Position numbers and translations under genes: made by a program. From the NCBI RefSeq assembly GCF_042661605.1, contig NZ_JBHSWJ010000002.1, positions 1 to 64,000 on the forward strand: a DNA stretch of 64,000 nt, written 5' to 3'. Below, piece after piece: positions 33,458-43,080 of this stretch (positions are counted from its first letter, which is position 1; each line of letters opens with the position of its first letter). The DNA comes from Branchiibius cervicis. Lineage in GTDB: Bacteria; Actinomycetota; Actinomycetes; Actinomycetales; Dermatophilaceae. The notes beneath the pieces were generated by a model. That model searched no databases, was not told the DNA's origin, and saw nothing but the letters and a program-made list of their open reading frames with translations.

Positions 33458-35788
33458 ATGGCGACTCTGCTCTACAAGCTCGGCCACGCGGCGTACCGCA
33501 AGTGGTATTACTTCCTGGCCGCCTGGATCGTGGCGCTGGTCGGGTTCGGCGCCCTGGCGGGAGCGGTTAAGCAGCCCTATCAGGACACCTTCTCCATCCC
33601 CGGCATCCCGTCGCTGCAAGCGCAGACGATGCAGCAGAAGCTCTTCCCGGGCACCGGGAACGCCGAGGACCAGGCATCGGTCACGGTCGTCGTCGCTGCG
33701 CCGAAGGGTCACACCCTGAAGGAGCCCACGTACTCCAATGCCGTGAACGACCTGATCGCGCAGTTGAAGAAGGTCCCGCAGATGCCGGCGGACGCCAAGA
33801 CGCTGGTCAACCCGGTGCAGGCCTCGGCGGCGCAGTACCAGATGGCGGTGCAGGCCGCGGTCAAGCAGGGACAGCCGCAGGCGGTCGCCGAGGCCAACGC
33901 CAAGGCGCTGCTACCGCTGTCCGCCGACGGCCGGATCGGCACGATGACCTTCGACTTCGACGTCGCCAAGGTGACCGATGTGAAGCCGGCCAGCCAGGAT
34001 GCGGTGCTGGACGCACTGGCCGACGCGCGCAAGAGCGGTCTGCAGGCCGAGGTCAACGGCAGCGGCATGCAGAGTTTCGATGTCGAGGGTGGCTCGGGAG
34101 AGCTGCTCGGTGTCGCGGTCGCGGCGCTGGTCCTGTTGATCACCTTCGGCTCCCTGGTCGCCGCCGGCCTGCCGATCCTGTCGGCCTTCGTCGGCGTCGG
34201 CGCAGGGACCATCGGGGTGATGATCGCCAGCAAGTTCACGACTATCAGCACCACGACTCCGATCCTGGCCACGATGATCGGTCTGGCGGTCGGGATCGAC
34301 TACACCCTGTTCATCCTGTCCCGGTACCGCTCGGAACTGCGGAACACCGACGACCGCGCCCACGCGGCCGGTCTGGCGGTCGGAAAGGCCGGCTCCGCGG
34401 TGGTCTTCGCGGGCCTGACCGTATTGATCGCACTTGCCGCGCTGGCCGTCGTCGGCATCCCGTTCCTGACCACGATGGGTATGGCGGCTGCGGGCACCGT
34501 GTTCTTCGCGGTGCTGGTTGCCCTGACCCTGTTGCCGGCGATCCTCGGCATGTTGAAGTCGCATGCGTTCGGTGGCTCGTTCCGCACCCCGCACCGCGAA
34601 CTCGACTCCGACGGCAAAGTCATCAACAACGGTGTCCGCTGGGCACGCTTCATCGGGAAGCGACCGGCCGTCATCGGCGGCATCATCACGCTGGTGCTGA
34701 TCGTGCTGGCGGTGCCGGCCAAGGATCTGCACCTGGCGCTGCCGACCGACTCGACGGCGGCAACCAATACCACCCAGCGCAAGGCCGCCGACCTCATCAC
34801 CGAGGGCTTCGGCCCCGGCCGGGCCGCGCCCCTGATCACCGTGGTCGACGCCACCGGGATCCAGGACCCCAAGGAGCGCCTCGCGGCGTTCGGCGGGGTC
34901 ACCGAGTGGGCCGCGAAACAGGGTGACGTGGCCAACGCCCAGGTGATCGCGGTCAACCAGGACTCCACGGGTGCGCAGATCCTGATCACGCCCAAGTCGG
35001 GTCCTGACGACGAGGCGACGACGACGTTGCTGCAGAACCTGCGCGACGGTCAGGCAGGTATCGAATCCCAGACCAAGACCACGGTCGGCGTCACCGGGGT
35101 CACCGCCATCCAGACCGACGTCTCCGACGCCTTGACCTCGGCGTTGCCGAAGTACCTGGCGATCGTGGTCGGCCTGGCCTTCATCCTGCTGATGATGGTG
35201 TTCCGCTCCATCCTGGTCCCGCTCACCGCCACGATCGGCTTCCTGCTGTCGGTCCTCGCGACGTTCGGTGCGACGGTGATGATCTTCCAGAAGGGCGCCT
35301 TCGGGATCTTCTCCGGCGAACCGATCGTCAGCTTCCTGCCGATCATCCTGATCGGGATCGTCTTCGGCCTGGCGATGGACTATCAGGTGTTCTTGGTCAG
35401 CCGGATGCGAGAAGCCCACGTGCACGGGGCCGACGCCCATGAGTCCGTCGTCGACGGCTTCCGGCACGGTGCCCGCGTCGTGACGGCCGCGGCCTGCATC
35501 ATGATCTCGGTGTTCGCGGCGTTCATGCTGCAAGGTCAGCAGTTCATCGTCTCGATGGGCTTCGCGCTCGCGGCCGCCGTCTTCTTCGACGCCTTCCTGG
35601 TCCGCATGACCCTGATCCCGGCGGCGATGTTCCTCATGGGGGAGAAGGCCTGGTGGCTGCCGAAGTGGCTGGACAAGATCCTGCCGGCGGTGGACGTCGA
35701 GGGCGAGAAGCTGCAGGCCATCAGCGGCGACTCCTCGCAGCACACGCCCAAGCACGCCGCCCACGAGGAAGCACCCGACCCGGTCTGA
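33458..35788 (+). CDS. MMPL/RND-family exporter
   Basis: A 776-residue polytopic exporter with the MMPL plan: one helix, an external domain (about residues 45-205), five or six helices, a second external domain (about 430-565) and five or six helices. The proton-relay motif GxxxDY is present in both halves: GLAVGIDYTLFILSRYRSEL (about 272) and FGLAMDYQVFLVSRMREAH (about 640). MMPL proteins export lipids, siderophores or drugs using proton motive force. It sits in a TetR-controlled pair. It ends with a His/Glu-rich cytoplasmic tail. Confidence 0.92.
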   Translation: MATLLYKLGHAAYRKWYYFLAAWIVALVGFGALAGAVKQPYQDTFSIPGIPSLQAQTMQQKLFPGTGNAEDQASVTVVVAAPKGHTLKEPTYSNAVNDLIAQLKKVPQMPADAKTLVNPVQASAAQYQMAVQAAVKQGQPQAVAEANAKALLPLSADGRIGTMTFDFDVAKVTDVKPASQDAVLDALADARKSGLQAEVNGSGMQSFDVEGGSGELLGVAVAALVLLITFGSLVAAGLPILSAFVGVGAGTIGVMIASKFTTISTTTPILATMIGLAVGIDYTLFILSRYRSELRNTDDRAHAAGLAVGKAGSAVVFAGLTVLIALAALAVVGIPFLTTMGMAAAGTVFFAVLVALTLLPAILGMLKSHAFGGSFRTPHRELDSDGKVINNGVRWARFIGKRPAVIGGIITLVLIVLAVPAKDLHLALPTDSTAATNTTQRKAADLITEGFGPGRAAPLITVVDATGIQDPKERLAAFGGVTEWAAKQGDVANAQVIAVNQDSTGAQILITPKSGPDDEATTTLLQNLRDGQAGIESQTKTTVGVTGVTAIQTDVSDALTSALPKYLAIVVGLAFILLMMVFRSILVPLTATIGFLLSVLATFGATVMIFQKGAFGIFSGEPIVSFLPIILIGIVFGLAMDYQVFLVSRMREAHVHGADAHESVVDGFRHGARVVTAAACIMISVFAAFMLQGQQFIVSMGFALAAAVFFDAFLVRMTLIPAAMFLMGEKAWWLPKWLDKILPAVDVEGEKLQAISGDSSQHTPKHAAHEEAPDPV

Positions 35789-35838
35789 TCGCCTGCGAAC
35801 CGGCGCCGGCAGCCCTCCGATTGCGAGACAATGGAGGG

Positions 35839-36753
35839 GTGCCGGCGCTGATTCTTCTGTTCATCGCGGCGGCATGCGTGCTCACGACCCATGTGCTGCC
35901 GCGGTGGCGCGGTCAGGTGCGCGCGCCGGGTTCCAGCCTGTTCCTGTGGCAGGCGGTTTCGGTCGCCGCGATCCTGGCCGGCGTCCTGCTCGCCCCCGTG
36001 GCCGTGCTCGGCGTCGTCCGTGACGGCCCCGACCTACCGAATCCCGCTGCCCACCTGCCGTTGGTGCTGGTGGCCGTCGTCATCTCCGGTGTCCTGTGCG
36101 GTCGCCTGGCCGTCCGGGGCCATCGAGTGGGTACGGCGTTGCGGACCTCCCGGCGCCAACATCGCGAACTCGTCGACCTGCTCGCGGTGGATCCCGGCGG
36201 CGAGCCGCTACCCGACGTACGTCGATGGCGCGCCCTGGGCAGCCCGCCGCACTCCCTGCGCGTGCTCGCGCTCGAGACGCCGACGGCGTATTGCGTCCCC
36301 GGCCTCAGTGGCCGTGTGGTGGTCAGCGACGCGGTCGGCGAGCGGTTGGGACCGGTCGGCCTGCAGGCGGTCCTGGCGCACGAGGTGGCCCACCTACGGC
36401 AGCGGCACGACCTGATCCTGGAGTTCTTCACGGTGCTGCACACCGCCGTACCCACCGCGTTGCGCAGTGATCACGGGCTGAGTCGCGGCCGCTTGCTGGT
36501 GGAGATCCTCGCCGACCGCGGCGCCGAACAGGTTGTGGGTCGCACGCCGGTGGCCCGCGCGATCGTGTTGCTGGCGGATGCACCGCATCCCGCCGGGGCG
36601 ATGGGTACCGGCGGCGCCCCGGCCGTCGCGCGTCTCGAGCGGTTGGCCGATACTCGTTCCTACACTGCCCAGACGGTGATCGTGAGCCTGGTCAGCGCGG
36701 TGCTGATCGCGCTGCCGCTGGCGGTCACCGCCTGGGCGCTGGCGGGGTACTGA
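35839..36753 (+). CDS. M56/M48-like membrane zinc metalloprotease
   Basis: A 304-residue membrane protein. It has three N-terminal helices (about residues 2-20, 35-55 and 70-90), a cytoplasmic domain with the zinc motif VLAHEVAHLRQRHDLI (HEVAH, about residue 180), and a C-terminal helix (about 278-300). This resembles BlaR1/MecR1-type M56 peptidases without the beta-lactam sensor, as in mycobacterial Rv1845c. Such proteases usually sit beside a blaI gene and cleave BlaI. Here the only BlaI is 9 kb away (45769-46161). GTG start follows GGAGG closely. Confidence 0.82.
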   Translation: MPALILLFIAAACVLTTHVLPRWRGQVRAPGSSLFLWQAVSVAAILAGVLLAPVAVLGVVRDGPDLPNPAAHLPLVLVAVVISGVLCGRLAVRGHRVGTALRTSRRQHRELVDLLAVDPGGEPLPDVRRWRALGSPPHSLRVLALETPTAYCVPGLSGRVVVSDAVGERLGPVGLQAVLAHEVAHLRQRHDLILEFFTVLHTAVPTALRSDHGLSRGRLLVEILADRGAEQVVGRTPVARAIVLLADAPHPAGAMGTGGAPAVARLERLADTRSYTAQTVIVSLVSAVLIALPLAVTAWALAGY

Positions 36754-36756
36754 CCC

Positions 36757-37533
36757 TCACCCCTGGATGGCCCCCGCCGGTGCGGTGGCCGGGGCAACAG
36801 CGTTCCACCGGTCGAAGACGTACCTCTCGGTCTTGCCGCCCTCGGTGTGCTCGGCGCGCATCAGATGTCCCGAGCCGTCGGCGGCGATGATCCCCGTGGT
36901 CTGGCTGTCGGCGATCCGCCAAGCCGGCACACCGTTCTCGGAAACGGTGGTCAGTTTCATCTTCGTGGTCTTGGCGTCGCTGAAGTCGCTTTCCATCTCA
37001 TCGAAGAGGCTCTTGAGGGTCAGATCGCTGAAGCTCTGGGCGGCGGTCGAGGGAACCACCACCCATTTACCGGCGTAGGTCGAGCCCTTGGTGTTGCCCG
37101 AGGACTTGTAGTACGCGGCGTCCCCGTTCACGTATTCCTTGCCGTCGACCACGACGAACTGCACCACACCGCCGTCGGTGGCGGAGCTGTTGGAGATCGA
37201 GCCGCGCTGGTTCTTGCCGTCGACGGTTCCGGCCAGCTCGATCTTGATCGTGTCCTTGCCATCGAGATCCTCGGCGACCACGTGCGCGCTCTTGACCTGC
37301 GCGAAGCCGGCGTTCATCTGGCGCACGGCACCCTGCACGGTGGGAGTTGCCGCGGCGGCGCTGGTGGTCGACGTCGGGCTGGCGGAGGAGGTGGAGCTTC
37401 CGGTCGTCGTACTCGCACCGGCGGAGTTGCTGCCGGTCGTGCTGACCGTGGTGGTGCCGCCGCAGGCGGCCAGCGCAAGGGCCAGGCCAGCAGCAGCGAC
37501 GGACAGGGTGGTTCGGGTGACGTGACGGGTCAT
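36757..37533 (-). CDS. LppX/LprAFG-like lipoprotein (copy A)
   Basis: A 258-residue lipoprotein: signal with lipobox LAACGG (Cys near 24), Ser/Thr linker to about residue 65, then a beta-rich domain. KSAHVVAEDLDGKDTIKIEL, VDGKEYVNGDAAYYKS and FDRWNAVAPATAPAGAIQG mark the fold seen in LolA/LppX-type lipid-binding lipoproteins, which carry lipids across the cell wall space. Two paralogues lie nearby (37560-38351, 44720-45745). It is convergent with the protease (3-base gap). Ligand unknown. Confidence 0.8.
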   Translation of the reverse strand: MTRHVTRTTLSVAAAGLALALAACGGTTTVSTTGSNSAGASTTTGSSTSSASPTSTTSAAAATPTVQGAVRQMNAGFAQVKSAHVVAEDLDGKDTIKIELAGTVDGKNQRGSISNSSATDGGVVQFVVVDGKEYVNGDAAYYKSSGNTKGSTYAGKWVVVPSTAAQSFSDLTLKSLFDEMESDFSDAKTTKMKLTTVSENGVPAWRIADSQTTGIIAADGSGHLMRAEHTEGGKTERYVFDRWNAVAPATAPAGAIQG

Positions 37534-37559
37534 CCGGTCATGGTAGGTGCTGGTCGCGC

Positions 37560-38351
37560 TCAGGTCGTCACCGCATTCGACGGGGCATCGACCGTGGGTG
37601 CCGAGTCCCACTGGTCGAACGTGTAGGCCTGGGTGTTCAGCAGGCCCTTGTTGGATGCGCGCAGCAGCCGGCCGCTGCCGTCGGCAGCCACCAGGATCGT
37701 GGTCTGGGCGTTGGCTGCCTGCCAGATCTTCTTCCCGTCGCGGCTCGACTCGGTGACGGTCAGGCCGCGGCTCTCACTCCTGGACAGGTTGGAGTTCAGG
37801 TCGCTGAAGATGGTTCGCAACGTGAAGTCCCGGGTGGTCGATGCGGCACTGGCTGCCGGGATCGACAACCAGCGTCCGGCGACTTGCTTGGCCCGGGAGC
37901 TCGGCACCCCGGAGTATCGGTAGTACGCCTCGTTGCCGTTCACGTAGACGCGCGCGTCGACCGTGCGGATCTCCGCCTTGACGTTGTCCTTGTTGATGGT
38001 GAGCACGGTGCGTTGGTTGCTGCCGTCCACGGTGCCGGAGACGTCCAGCGTCCGCGTTTCGTCGTTCTTGGTGTATGTCGCGACCAGGTGAGCGCTCTTG
38101 GCGGTGGTGAAGTTCGCGGCGATCTGGCGGGTGAGGTCCTCGGCGGTGGGCAAGCCGCCGGTACTCGACGCGCTGCTACCGGGGGTGGTGCTTTGTGTCG
38201 GGCTTGCTGAAGGCGTAGGGCTGGCTGGAGGCGTCGAGCTGGTGGCGCCCGAGGGCAGCGTCAGATGGATCGATGACGCACAACCGGTCAGGCTCAGCGC
38301 CAACGCGCACGAAGCGGCGATTCGGGCAAGACGAGGTCGTGCGATGCTCAC
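37560..38351 (-). CDS. LppX/LprAFG-like lipoprotein (copy B)
   Basis: A 263-residue lipoprotein with lipobox LTGCASS (Cys near residue 20), a Pro/Ser/Thr linker to about residue 60, and the same beta-rich domain as copy A: KSAHLVATYTKNDETRTLDV, VDARVYVNGNEAYYRYSG and FDQWDSAPTVDAPSNAVTT. The GTG start overlaps the nagZ stop (GTGA), so it is translated with the sugar-uptake operon, an unexpected link for a lipid-carrier-like protein. It may bind peptidoglycan-derived or lipid-linked ligands, but this is speculation. Confidence 0.82.
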   Translation of the reverse strand: MSIARPRLARIAASCALALSLTGCASSIHLTLPSGATSSTPPASPTPSASPTQSTTPGSSASSTGGLPTAEDLTRQIAANFTTAKSAHLVATYTKNDETRTLDVSGTVDGSNQRTVLTINKDNVKAEIRTVDARVYVNGNEAYYRYSGVPSSRAKQVAGRWLSIPAASAASTTRDFTLRTIFSDLNSNLSRSESRGLTVTESSRDGKKIWQAANAQTTILVAADGSGRLLRASNKGLLNTQAYTFDQWDSAPTVDAPSNAVTT

Positions 38352-39802
38352 CTGTCTGATCGTAGGTGCGACCCGGGACGCAATGCCTCCGCAAGAGCGT
38401 CGGTCAGGACGCGGGCCTGCCCCCAGGTGCACACCACGGCCGGGTGTCGCAGGGCGGCGGGGGTGGGCCAGCCCAGCTCGACGGCGATCGCTTCCGGATT
38501 CTGCTCCAGGCAATGGGCCAGCCACGCCCAGACCCGAGGATCACTGCTGGCCCGGCGCCCGACGATCACCGCTGGTCCGCTCGGCGGCACAGTCTGATCG
38601 AGCGCATCGACGGCGACGTCGGTACTCGAGCCGAGGGCCAATTGACCCCAGACCGTCTCTCCGACAGCGGGGTTCGTGCCGCTGGTGATGCGGAGGACCG
38701 TGACCGGGCCGGGCGCAAGGTGGGGCGCGTCGGACACGACCCGGTCGGCGACGGCTCGTGCTCGAGCGCGTCCGGTGGCGATGGTGGCCGGATCGGGCAT
38801 GGCCGCGCCGGTCCATCGCTGCCGCAGTGCGCCGACGCGCTGCGCTGCGTCGAGCAGCCGGTTGGCCGCGAGACTGCCGTCACGGACCGCGGCTTCGATG
38901 GCCTGCACGCACTCGAGCAGTACCGTCGGCGTCGGTCCGAGAAGCGGGCCCAGGCACAGTAGATCCGCTCCGGCGACGAGGGATTCGACGGCAGCGGCCG
39001 GGATTCCGCGACCCTGGCTGGCACCGGCCATATCGAGCGCGTCGGTGACGATGACCCCGTCGTAGCCCAGTTCGTCGCGCAGCAGCTCGGTGAGGACCCG
39101 GTGGCTCAGGGTCGCGGGGCGGCCGGGATCGAGGGCCTGCAACACAACGTGCGAGGTCATGATGGCCGGCGCTTGTGACGCGATGGCCATCCGGAACGGC
39201 AGGAGCTCGCGCTCGCGCAGGGTTGCCGCGTCGGCTGTCACCGTGGGCAGTGACACGTGGGAGTCGGTCGCGGTGTCGCCGTGGCCGGGGAAGTGTTTGA
39301 GACAGCCGGCGACACCCGCGTCGGCGAGGCCGGTGAGATAGGCCACCGTGTGCCGCCCGACCAGCTCCGCGTCCGCACCGAAGCTGCGGGTGCCGATCAC
39401 CGGGTTGCGCCAGTTGCTGTTGACATCGGCCACCGGCGCGAGGTTGAACCACACTCCCGCATCGCGCAATTCGGTACCGACGGCGGCGGCGACCACGCGC
39501 GTGGCGTCCTCGTCGTCGACCCGACCGAGGGCGGCGTTGCCCGGGTAGGGGCTACCGTCGAGAGCGTGCAGCCGGGTGACGTCCCCGCCCTCCTCGTCCA
39601 AGGTGAGTACGGCGTCCGGAGCCAGGGCGCGTACCTCGCGTCCCAGCGCCGCGAGTGAGGATCCTTCGGCGATGTTGTTGCCGTAGAGGCAGATTCCGCC
39701 GAGCCCGGCCTCGTAGGCGGCGGGTAGCCAAGCCGGGATCGAGGTGCCGTCGAACGCGGCGAGCAGGACGCCGTACGCCGCGCGTTTGATGTCGGCGCTC
39801 AT
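38348..39802 (-). CDS. nagZ: Beta-N-acetylhexosaminidase, GH3 (NagZ-like)
   Basis: A 484-residue glycoside hydrolase family 3 enzyme. LTLDEEGGDVTRL (about residues 66-78) opens the substrate pocket. The signature KHFPGHGDTATDSHVSLP (about 163-180) holds the catalytic Asp-His dyad loop of NagZ-type enzymes, and VIVTDALDMAGASQGRG (about 251-267) contains the nucleophile Asp. No signal peptide is visible, so it acts in the cytoplasm on imported N-acetylglucosamine-containing sugars or muropeptides. It overlaps the upstream permease and downstream lipoprotein genes by 1-4 bases and is part of the ROK-linked import operon. Confidence 0.92.
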   Translation of the reverse strand: MSADIKRAAYGVLLAAFDGTSIPAWLPAAYEAGLGGICLYGNNIAEGSSLAALGREVRALAPDAVLTLDEEGGDVTRLHALDGSPYPGNAALGRVDDEDATRVVAAAVGTELRDAGVWFNLAPVADVNSNWRNPVIGTRSFGADAELVGRHTVAYLTGLADAGVAGCLKHFPGHGDTATDSHVSLPTVTADAATLRERELLPFRMAIASQAPAIMTSHVVLQALDPGRPATLSHRVLTELLRDELGYDGVIVTDALDMAGASQGRGIPAAAVESLVAGADLLCLGPLLGPTPTVLLECVQAIEAAVRDGSLAANRLLDAAQRVGALRQRWTGAAMPDPATIATGRARARAVADRVVSDAPHLAPGPVTVLRITSGTNPAVGETVWGQLALGSSTDVAVDALDQTVPPSGPAVIVGRRASSDPRVWAWLAHCLEQNPEAIAVELGWPTPAALRHPAVVCTWGQARVLTDALAEALRPGSHLRSDR

Positions 39803-40629
39803 CAACCCTTCACCGCACCCGACACCAGGCCCGAGGCCATCTTGTTCTGCACGATCATGAAGAACACGATCACCGGCACCGCGACCAGGGTCGCCCCTGC
39901 CATGACGGCCGGCCAGTCGACGGCCTGGTTGGACACGCTGGACAGTCCGCGCAGCCACAGCGGCAGGGTCCGGTTGTTGGGGTCCATCACCACGACGGCC
40001 AGGGTGTATTCGTTCCAGGCCTGCAGGAATCCGTAGACGCTGCAGGCGACCAGGCCCGGCGCGAGCAGCGGGAAGGTCACCCGGAAGAACGCGCCGATGC
40101 GGCTGCACCCGTCGACCATCGCGGCTTCCTCGAGCTCCAGCGGCACGCCATCGACGAATCCGCGCAGCATCCAGATGGTGAAGGGCAGGATCATCGCGGT
40201 GTAGAGCAGCGCCAGGCCGAAGGCGGTGTTGTAGAGGTTCCAGTCGGCCAGCATCTTGTACTGGGAGATGAACAACGCCTCCGGCGGGATCATCTGCACG
40301 GCGAGCACGATCAGGATGAAGGAGATGCGGCCCCGGAAGCGGAACCGGGAGATCGCCACCGCGGCGATGAAGGCGCAGATCACCGCTGCGACGATCGCCA
40401 TGAGGGTCACGATCAGCGACAGTTTCAGCGAGGCCAGGAAGTCCGCACCGAAAACCCTGCTGTAGGCGGAGAAGTCGAAGCTGGGGAAGAAGGCCGGCGT
40501 CGTGCCGCGCAGCTTCTCGATCGGTTGCAGCGAGCTGTTGACGATCCAGTAGACCGGGAAGACCCACAGGACCGCGAGCAGGATGGCGACGGTGTTCCAG
40601 CCGCGGGTGCGCATTGCCTTGGATTTCAT
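39802..40629 (-). CDS. Carbohydrate ABC transporter permease (MalG-type)
   Basis: A 275-residue permease with six helices. The ATPase-docking EAA loop is LELEEAAMVDGCSRIGAFFR (about residues 165-184), matching the consensus with EAAxxDG...I. It pairs with the MalF-type permease just upstream (4-base overlap). The stop overlaps the nagZ start. Its closest functional analogues are NgcG/DasC-type permeases for N-acetylglucosamine or chitobiose, judged from the neighbouring nagZ and ROK genes. No ATPase gene is present in the cluster. Confidence 0.92.
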   Translation of the reverse strand: MKSKAMRTRGWNTVAILLAVLWVFPVYWIVNSSLQPIEKLRGTTPAFFPSFDFSAYSRVFGADFLASLKLSLIVTLMAIVAAVICAFIAAVAISRFRFRGRISFILIVLAVQMIPPEALFISQYKMLADWNLYNTAFGLALLYTAMILPFTIWMLRGFVDGVPLELEEAAMVDGCSRIGAFFRVTFPLLAPGLVACSVYGFLQAWNEYTLAVVVMDPNNRTLPLWLRGLSSVSNQAVDWPAVMAGATLVAVPVIVFFMIVQNKMASGLVSGAVKG

Positions 40630-41582
40630 GCCTGAGCCTCCTTCAGCAACGAGCGGATGTAACCCGAGCTGATGATCAGCGTCATCAACAGCACCAGCAG
40701 GGCCAACGCCGAGGCGACGCCGTAGTTGCTGTTACCGACGCCGAGTTGGTAGATGAACGTGCCGAGCAGGTTGGTCTCACTGACGGTTCCGCCGACGCCC
40801 TGCAAGTAGTTGATCTGGGCGAAAACCCTCAGGTCCCAAACGATCTGGAGCAGAACCACGATCGAGATCACCGGTCGGATGGTGGGGTAGATGATGTAGC
40901 GGAGTCGTTGCAGACCGCTGGCTCCATCGAGCGCGGAGGCCTCCAGCATCTCGTCGGAGACCTGGGTGAGGGCCGCGTAGAGGGTGAACACCACGAAGGG
41001 CACGCTCATCCAGACCACGATCACGGTGGCCACGAAGAAGAAGGACAGCGGATTGATCAGCCAGTTGTGCTGGTCGAAACCGGAGAACCCCAGGTGAACC
41101 AGTGTCCAGTTGATGACGCCGTAGGAGGTGTCAAAGAGCCACTGCCACACGGTCATTGCTGCGATGACGGGCATCGCCCAAGCCAGCAGGAGGCAAACCT
41201 GCAGGATGATCCGCGGCACGGTCGAGATGCGGGTCATCAGCAGTGCGATGGCGGTCGCGATGAGCATCGTGACGATGACATTGACGGCGCAGAAGGCCAG
41301 GGACCGGATGACCACGGCCCATACGTCGGGATCGGTGAAGACGGCCTTGAAGTTGTCGACCCCGTTAAAGGTGGCCGGCTGTCCGAACTGTTGGGCGCGG
41401 CCGTAGTGCTGGAACGCCATGATGCACTGGCGCACTAGCGGGATGCCCAGTCCGATGGCCAGCACGACGATGGCGGGAAGCAGTAACAACCAGGGACCCA
41501 GTGACCGACTGACCCATTGGCGCCGTACCTTCTTGGGCTGTTGGCCCGTCACGGTCACGGGTTCGTTGATGAGGATCGTCAT
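40626..41582 (-). CDS. Carbohydrate ABC transporter permease (MalF-type)
   Basis: A 318-residue permease with a long N-terminal tail and six to seven helices. The EAA loop reads DEMLEASALDGASGLQRLRY (about residues 215-234). LAWAMPVIAAMTVWQWLFD and VHLGFSGFDQHNWLINP are typical of the MalF/UgpA group. It is the first permease after the binding protein, 117 bases downstream of it, and overlaps the MalG-type gene by 4 bases. Substrate is probably an amino sugar, inferred from context. Confidence 0.92.
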   Translation of the reverse strand: MTILINEPVTVTGQQPKKVRRQWVSRSLGPWLLLLPAIVVLAIGLGIPLVRQCIMAFQHYGRAQQFGQPATFNGVDNFKAVFTDPDVWAVVIRSLAFCAVNVIVTMLIATAIALLMTRISTVPRIILQVCLLLAWAMPVIAAMTVWQWLFDTSYGVINWTLVHLGFSGFDQHNWLINPLSFFFVATVIVVWMSVPFVVFTLYAALTQVSDEMLEASALDGASGLQRLRYIIYPTIRPVISIVVLLQIVWDLRVFAQINYLQGVGGTVSETNLLGTFIYQLGVGNSNYGVASALALLVLLMTLIISSGYIRSLLKEAQA

Positions 41583-41699
41583 GTCCTGGCCTGGTCGATT
41601 CGATTGCTGGGCAGAAAGATTGGTGTACGTCGGGAGCCCGGCTTGGCGGGGTCGCCGGACTCCCGACGTAGTTGGTGTGGGCTCTGCGAGCCCGGTGGA

Positions 41700-42991
41700 T
41701 CAGGAGCTGGCGTTCAGCGCCTTCTCCAGTTCGGCATCGGTCGCCTTGGCGGTGCTGGCCACGTCAGCGCCGCTCGCGATCTTGCCGAAGAACGCCTCCA
41801 TCACGTTGGAGGTCTCGATGCCGGCCCAGTTGGGCGAGGTCGGCGTCAGCTTGGAGTTGCTGGCCGCCGAGATCGCGGCCTTGGCGAACTCGTCGGTGCC
41901 CATCAGCGAGGTGAAGTTGGAGTTCGCCGGCCCGAGGCCGTTCTTGGCGAGCAGCTTCTGGTAGTCGTCGCTGTAGATCAGCTTCAACAGGTTGAACGCC
42001 TGGTCCTGGTTCTTGGACTTGGCCGCAATGCCCAGGTCGGAACCACCGGCGAAGACCGGGGCCGCTCCACCGTCGGTGCCCGGCAGCGCGAACGCGCCCA
42101 GGTCAGCGGTCTTGGACTTGTCGACACTCCACCGGGCCCAGCTGGGCGCCATGAACATGGCGTTCTGGCCGTTGTTGAAGGCAGTCCACGGCTCGGCGTC
42201 CTTACCGTCCTTCGGCGCGACGGTGGAGTTCTTGGCCAGATCCTGCCATTGCGTCAGGCCCTTGATGCTGTTGGCCGAGGACAACTTGCCGACCCACTTG
42301 CCCCCTCCTGGGTGGCGATGTCGCCGCCGTTGGCGAACAGCCAGCTGATGCCGTTACGCCAGTCCTGGCCGGGCACCCAGAAGCCGGAGTACTTGGAGTT
42401 GCCGGCCTGCTTCTGCTTCAACGTGACCGCAGCCTTGTTGAAGTCGGCGAGCGTGGTGGGCACGGCGACACCGGCGTCCTTGAAGGCCTTCTTGCTGTAG
42501 AAGATGTAGCGCGAACCCCAGTAGTAGGGCACGGCGTAGTTCTTACCGTCCCACTTGCCCGACTCGATGAAGCTCTTCGGGCCGATGTCGGCGCCCAGTT
42601 CGCTCATCTTGCTGGTCAGGTCGGTGAAGGCGCCAACGCTGGTGTACGCCGCGGCCTGCGTGTTGCCGACCTCCACCACGTCCGGCGGGGTGTCGCTCTG
42701 CAGGGCGGTGTTGAGGCGGGTGGTCAGCTCCGGCCAGTCGATGTGGGTGATCTTCAGGGTGCTGCCGGGGTACTTGGTCGTCCAGGTCTTGGCCAGCCAG
42801 TCGGTCAGTTCCTTGGGCGTGTCCTCCTTGCCGGCCAGCCACAGGTTGATGGTCTTGGCACCGCCTCCGGTGGTGGCGGCCGCGCCGGAGGTGTTCCCTC
42901 CGGTCGTGGTGCTGCCGCTGCTGCACGCTGCGAGCGCCCCTGCGGCGAGGACGGAGGCGAGAGTGAAGCTCACCGTGTTCTTGATCTTCAT
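41700..42991 (-). pseudogene. Sugar ABC transporter substrate-binding lipoprotein, apparent -1 frameshift (probable sequencing error)
   Basis: Restored, this is a 430-residue family 1 binding protein: lipobox LAACSSG (Cys near 23), TINLWLAGKEDTPKELTDWL at the mature N-terminus, and GVAVPTTLADFNKAAVTLKQ in the middle. The first frame ends at SWLFANGGDIATQEG and the other resumes GKWVGKLSSANSIKGLTQW, then GGSDLGIAAKSKNQDQAFN. The break is at a run of five C on this strand (42301-42305); six restore the frame. A ribosome site AAGGGGAA precedes the ATG. It captures the sugar and feeds the two permeases. Confidence 0.9.
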
Positions 42992-43080
42992 GATTCCCCT
43001 TAGGTGGTGATAATGCGGATTGCCCTGAATTACGTTGTAGGAGAGGTGTTCTCAGGCGGGTTGGCTAGTGGTCGGAGGCG

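Noticed and set aside
33911..35764. 617-residue open frame antisense to the MMPL exporter
   Set aside because: Asp/Gly/Arg/Gln-rich translation without family features, opposite to a clearly conserved gene; a typical high-GC shadow frame.
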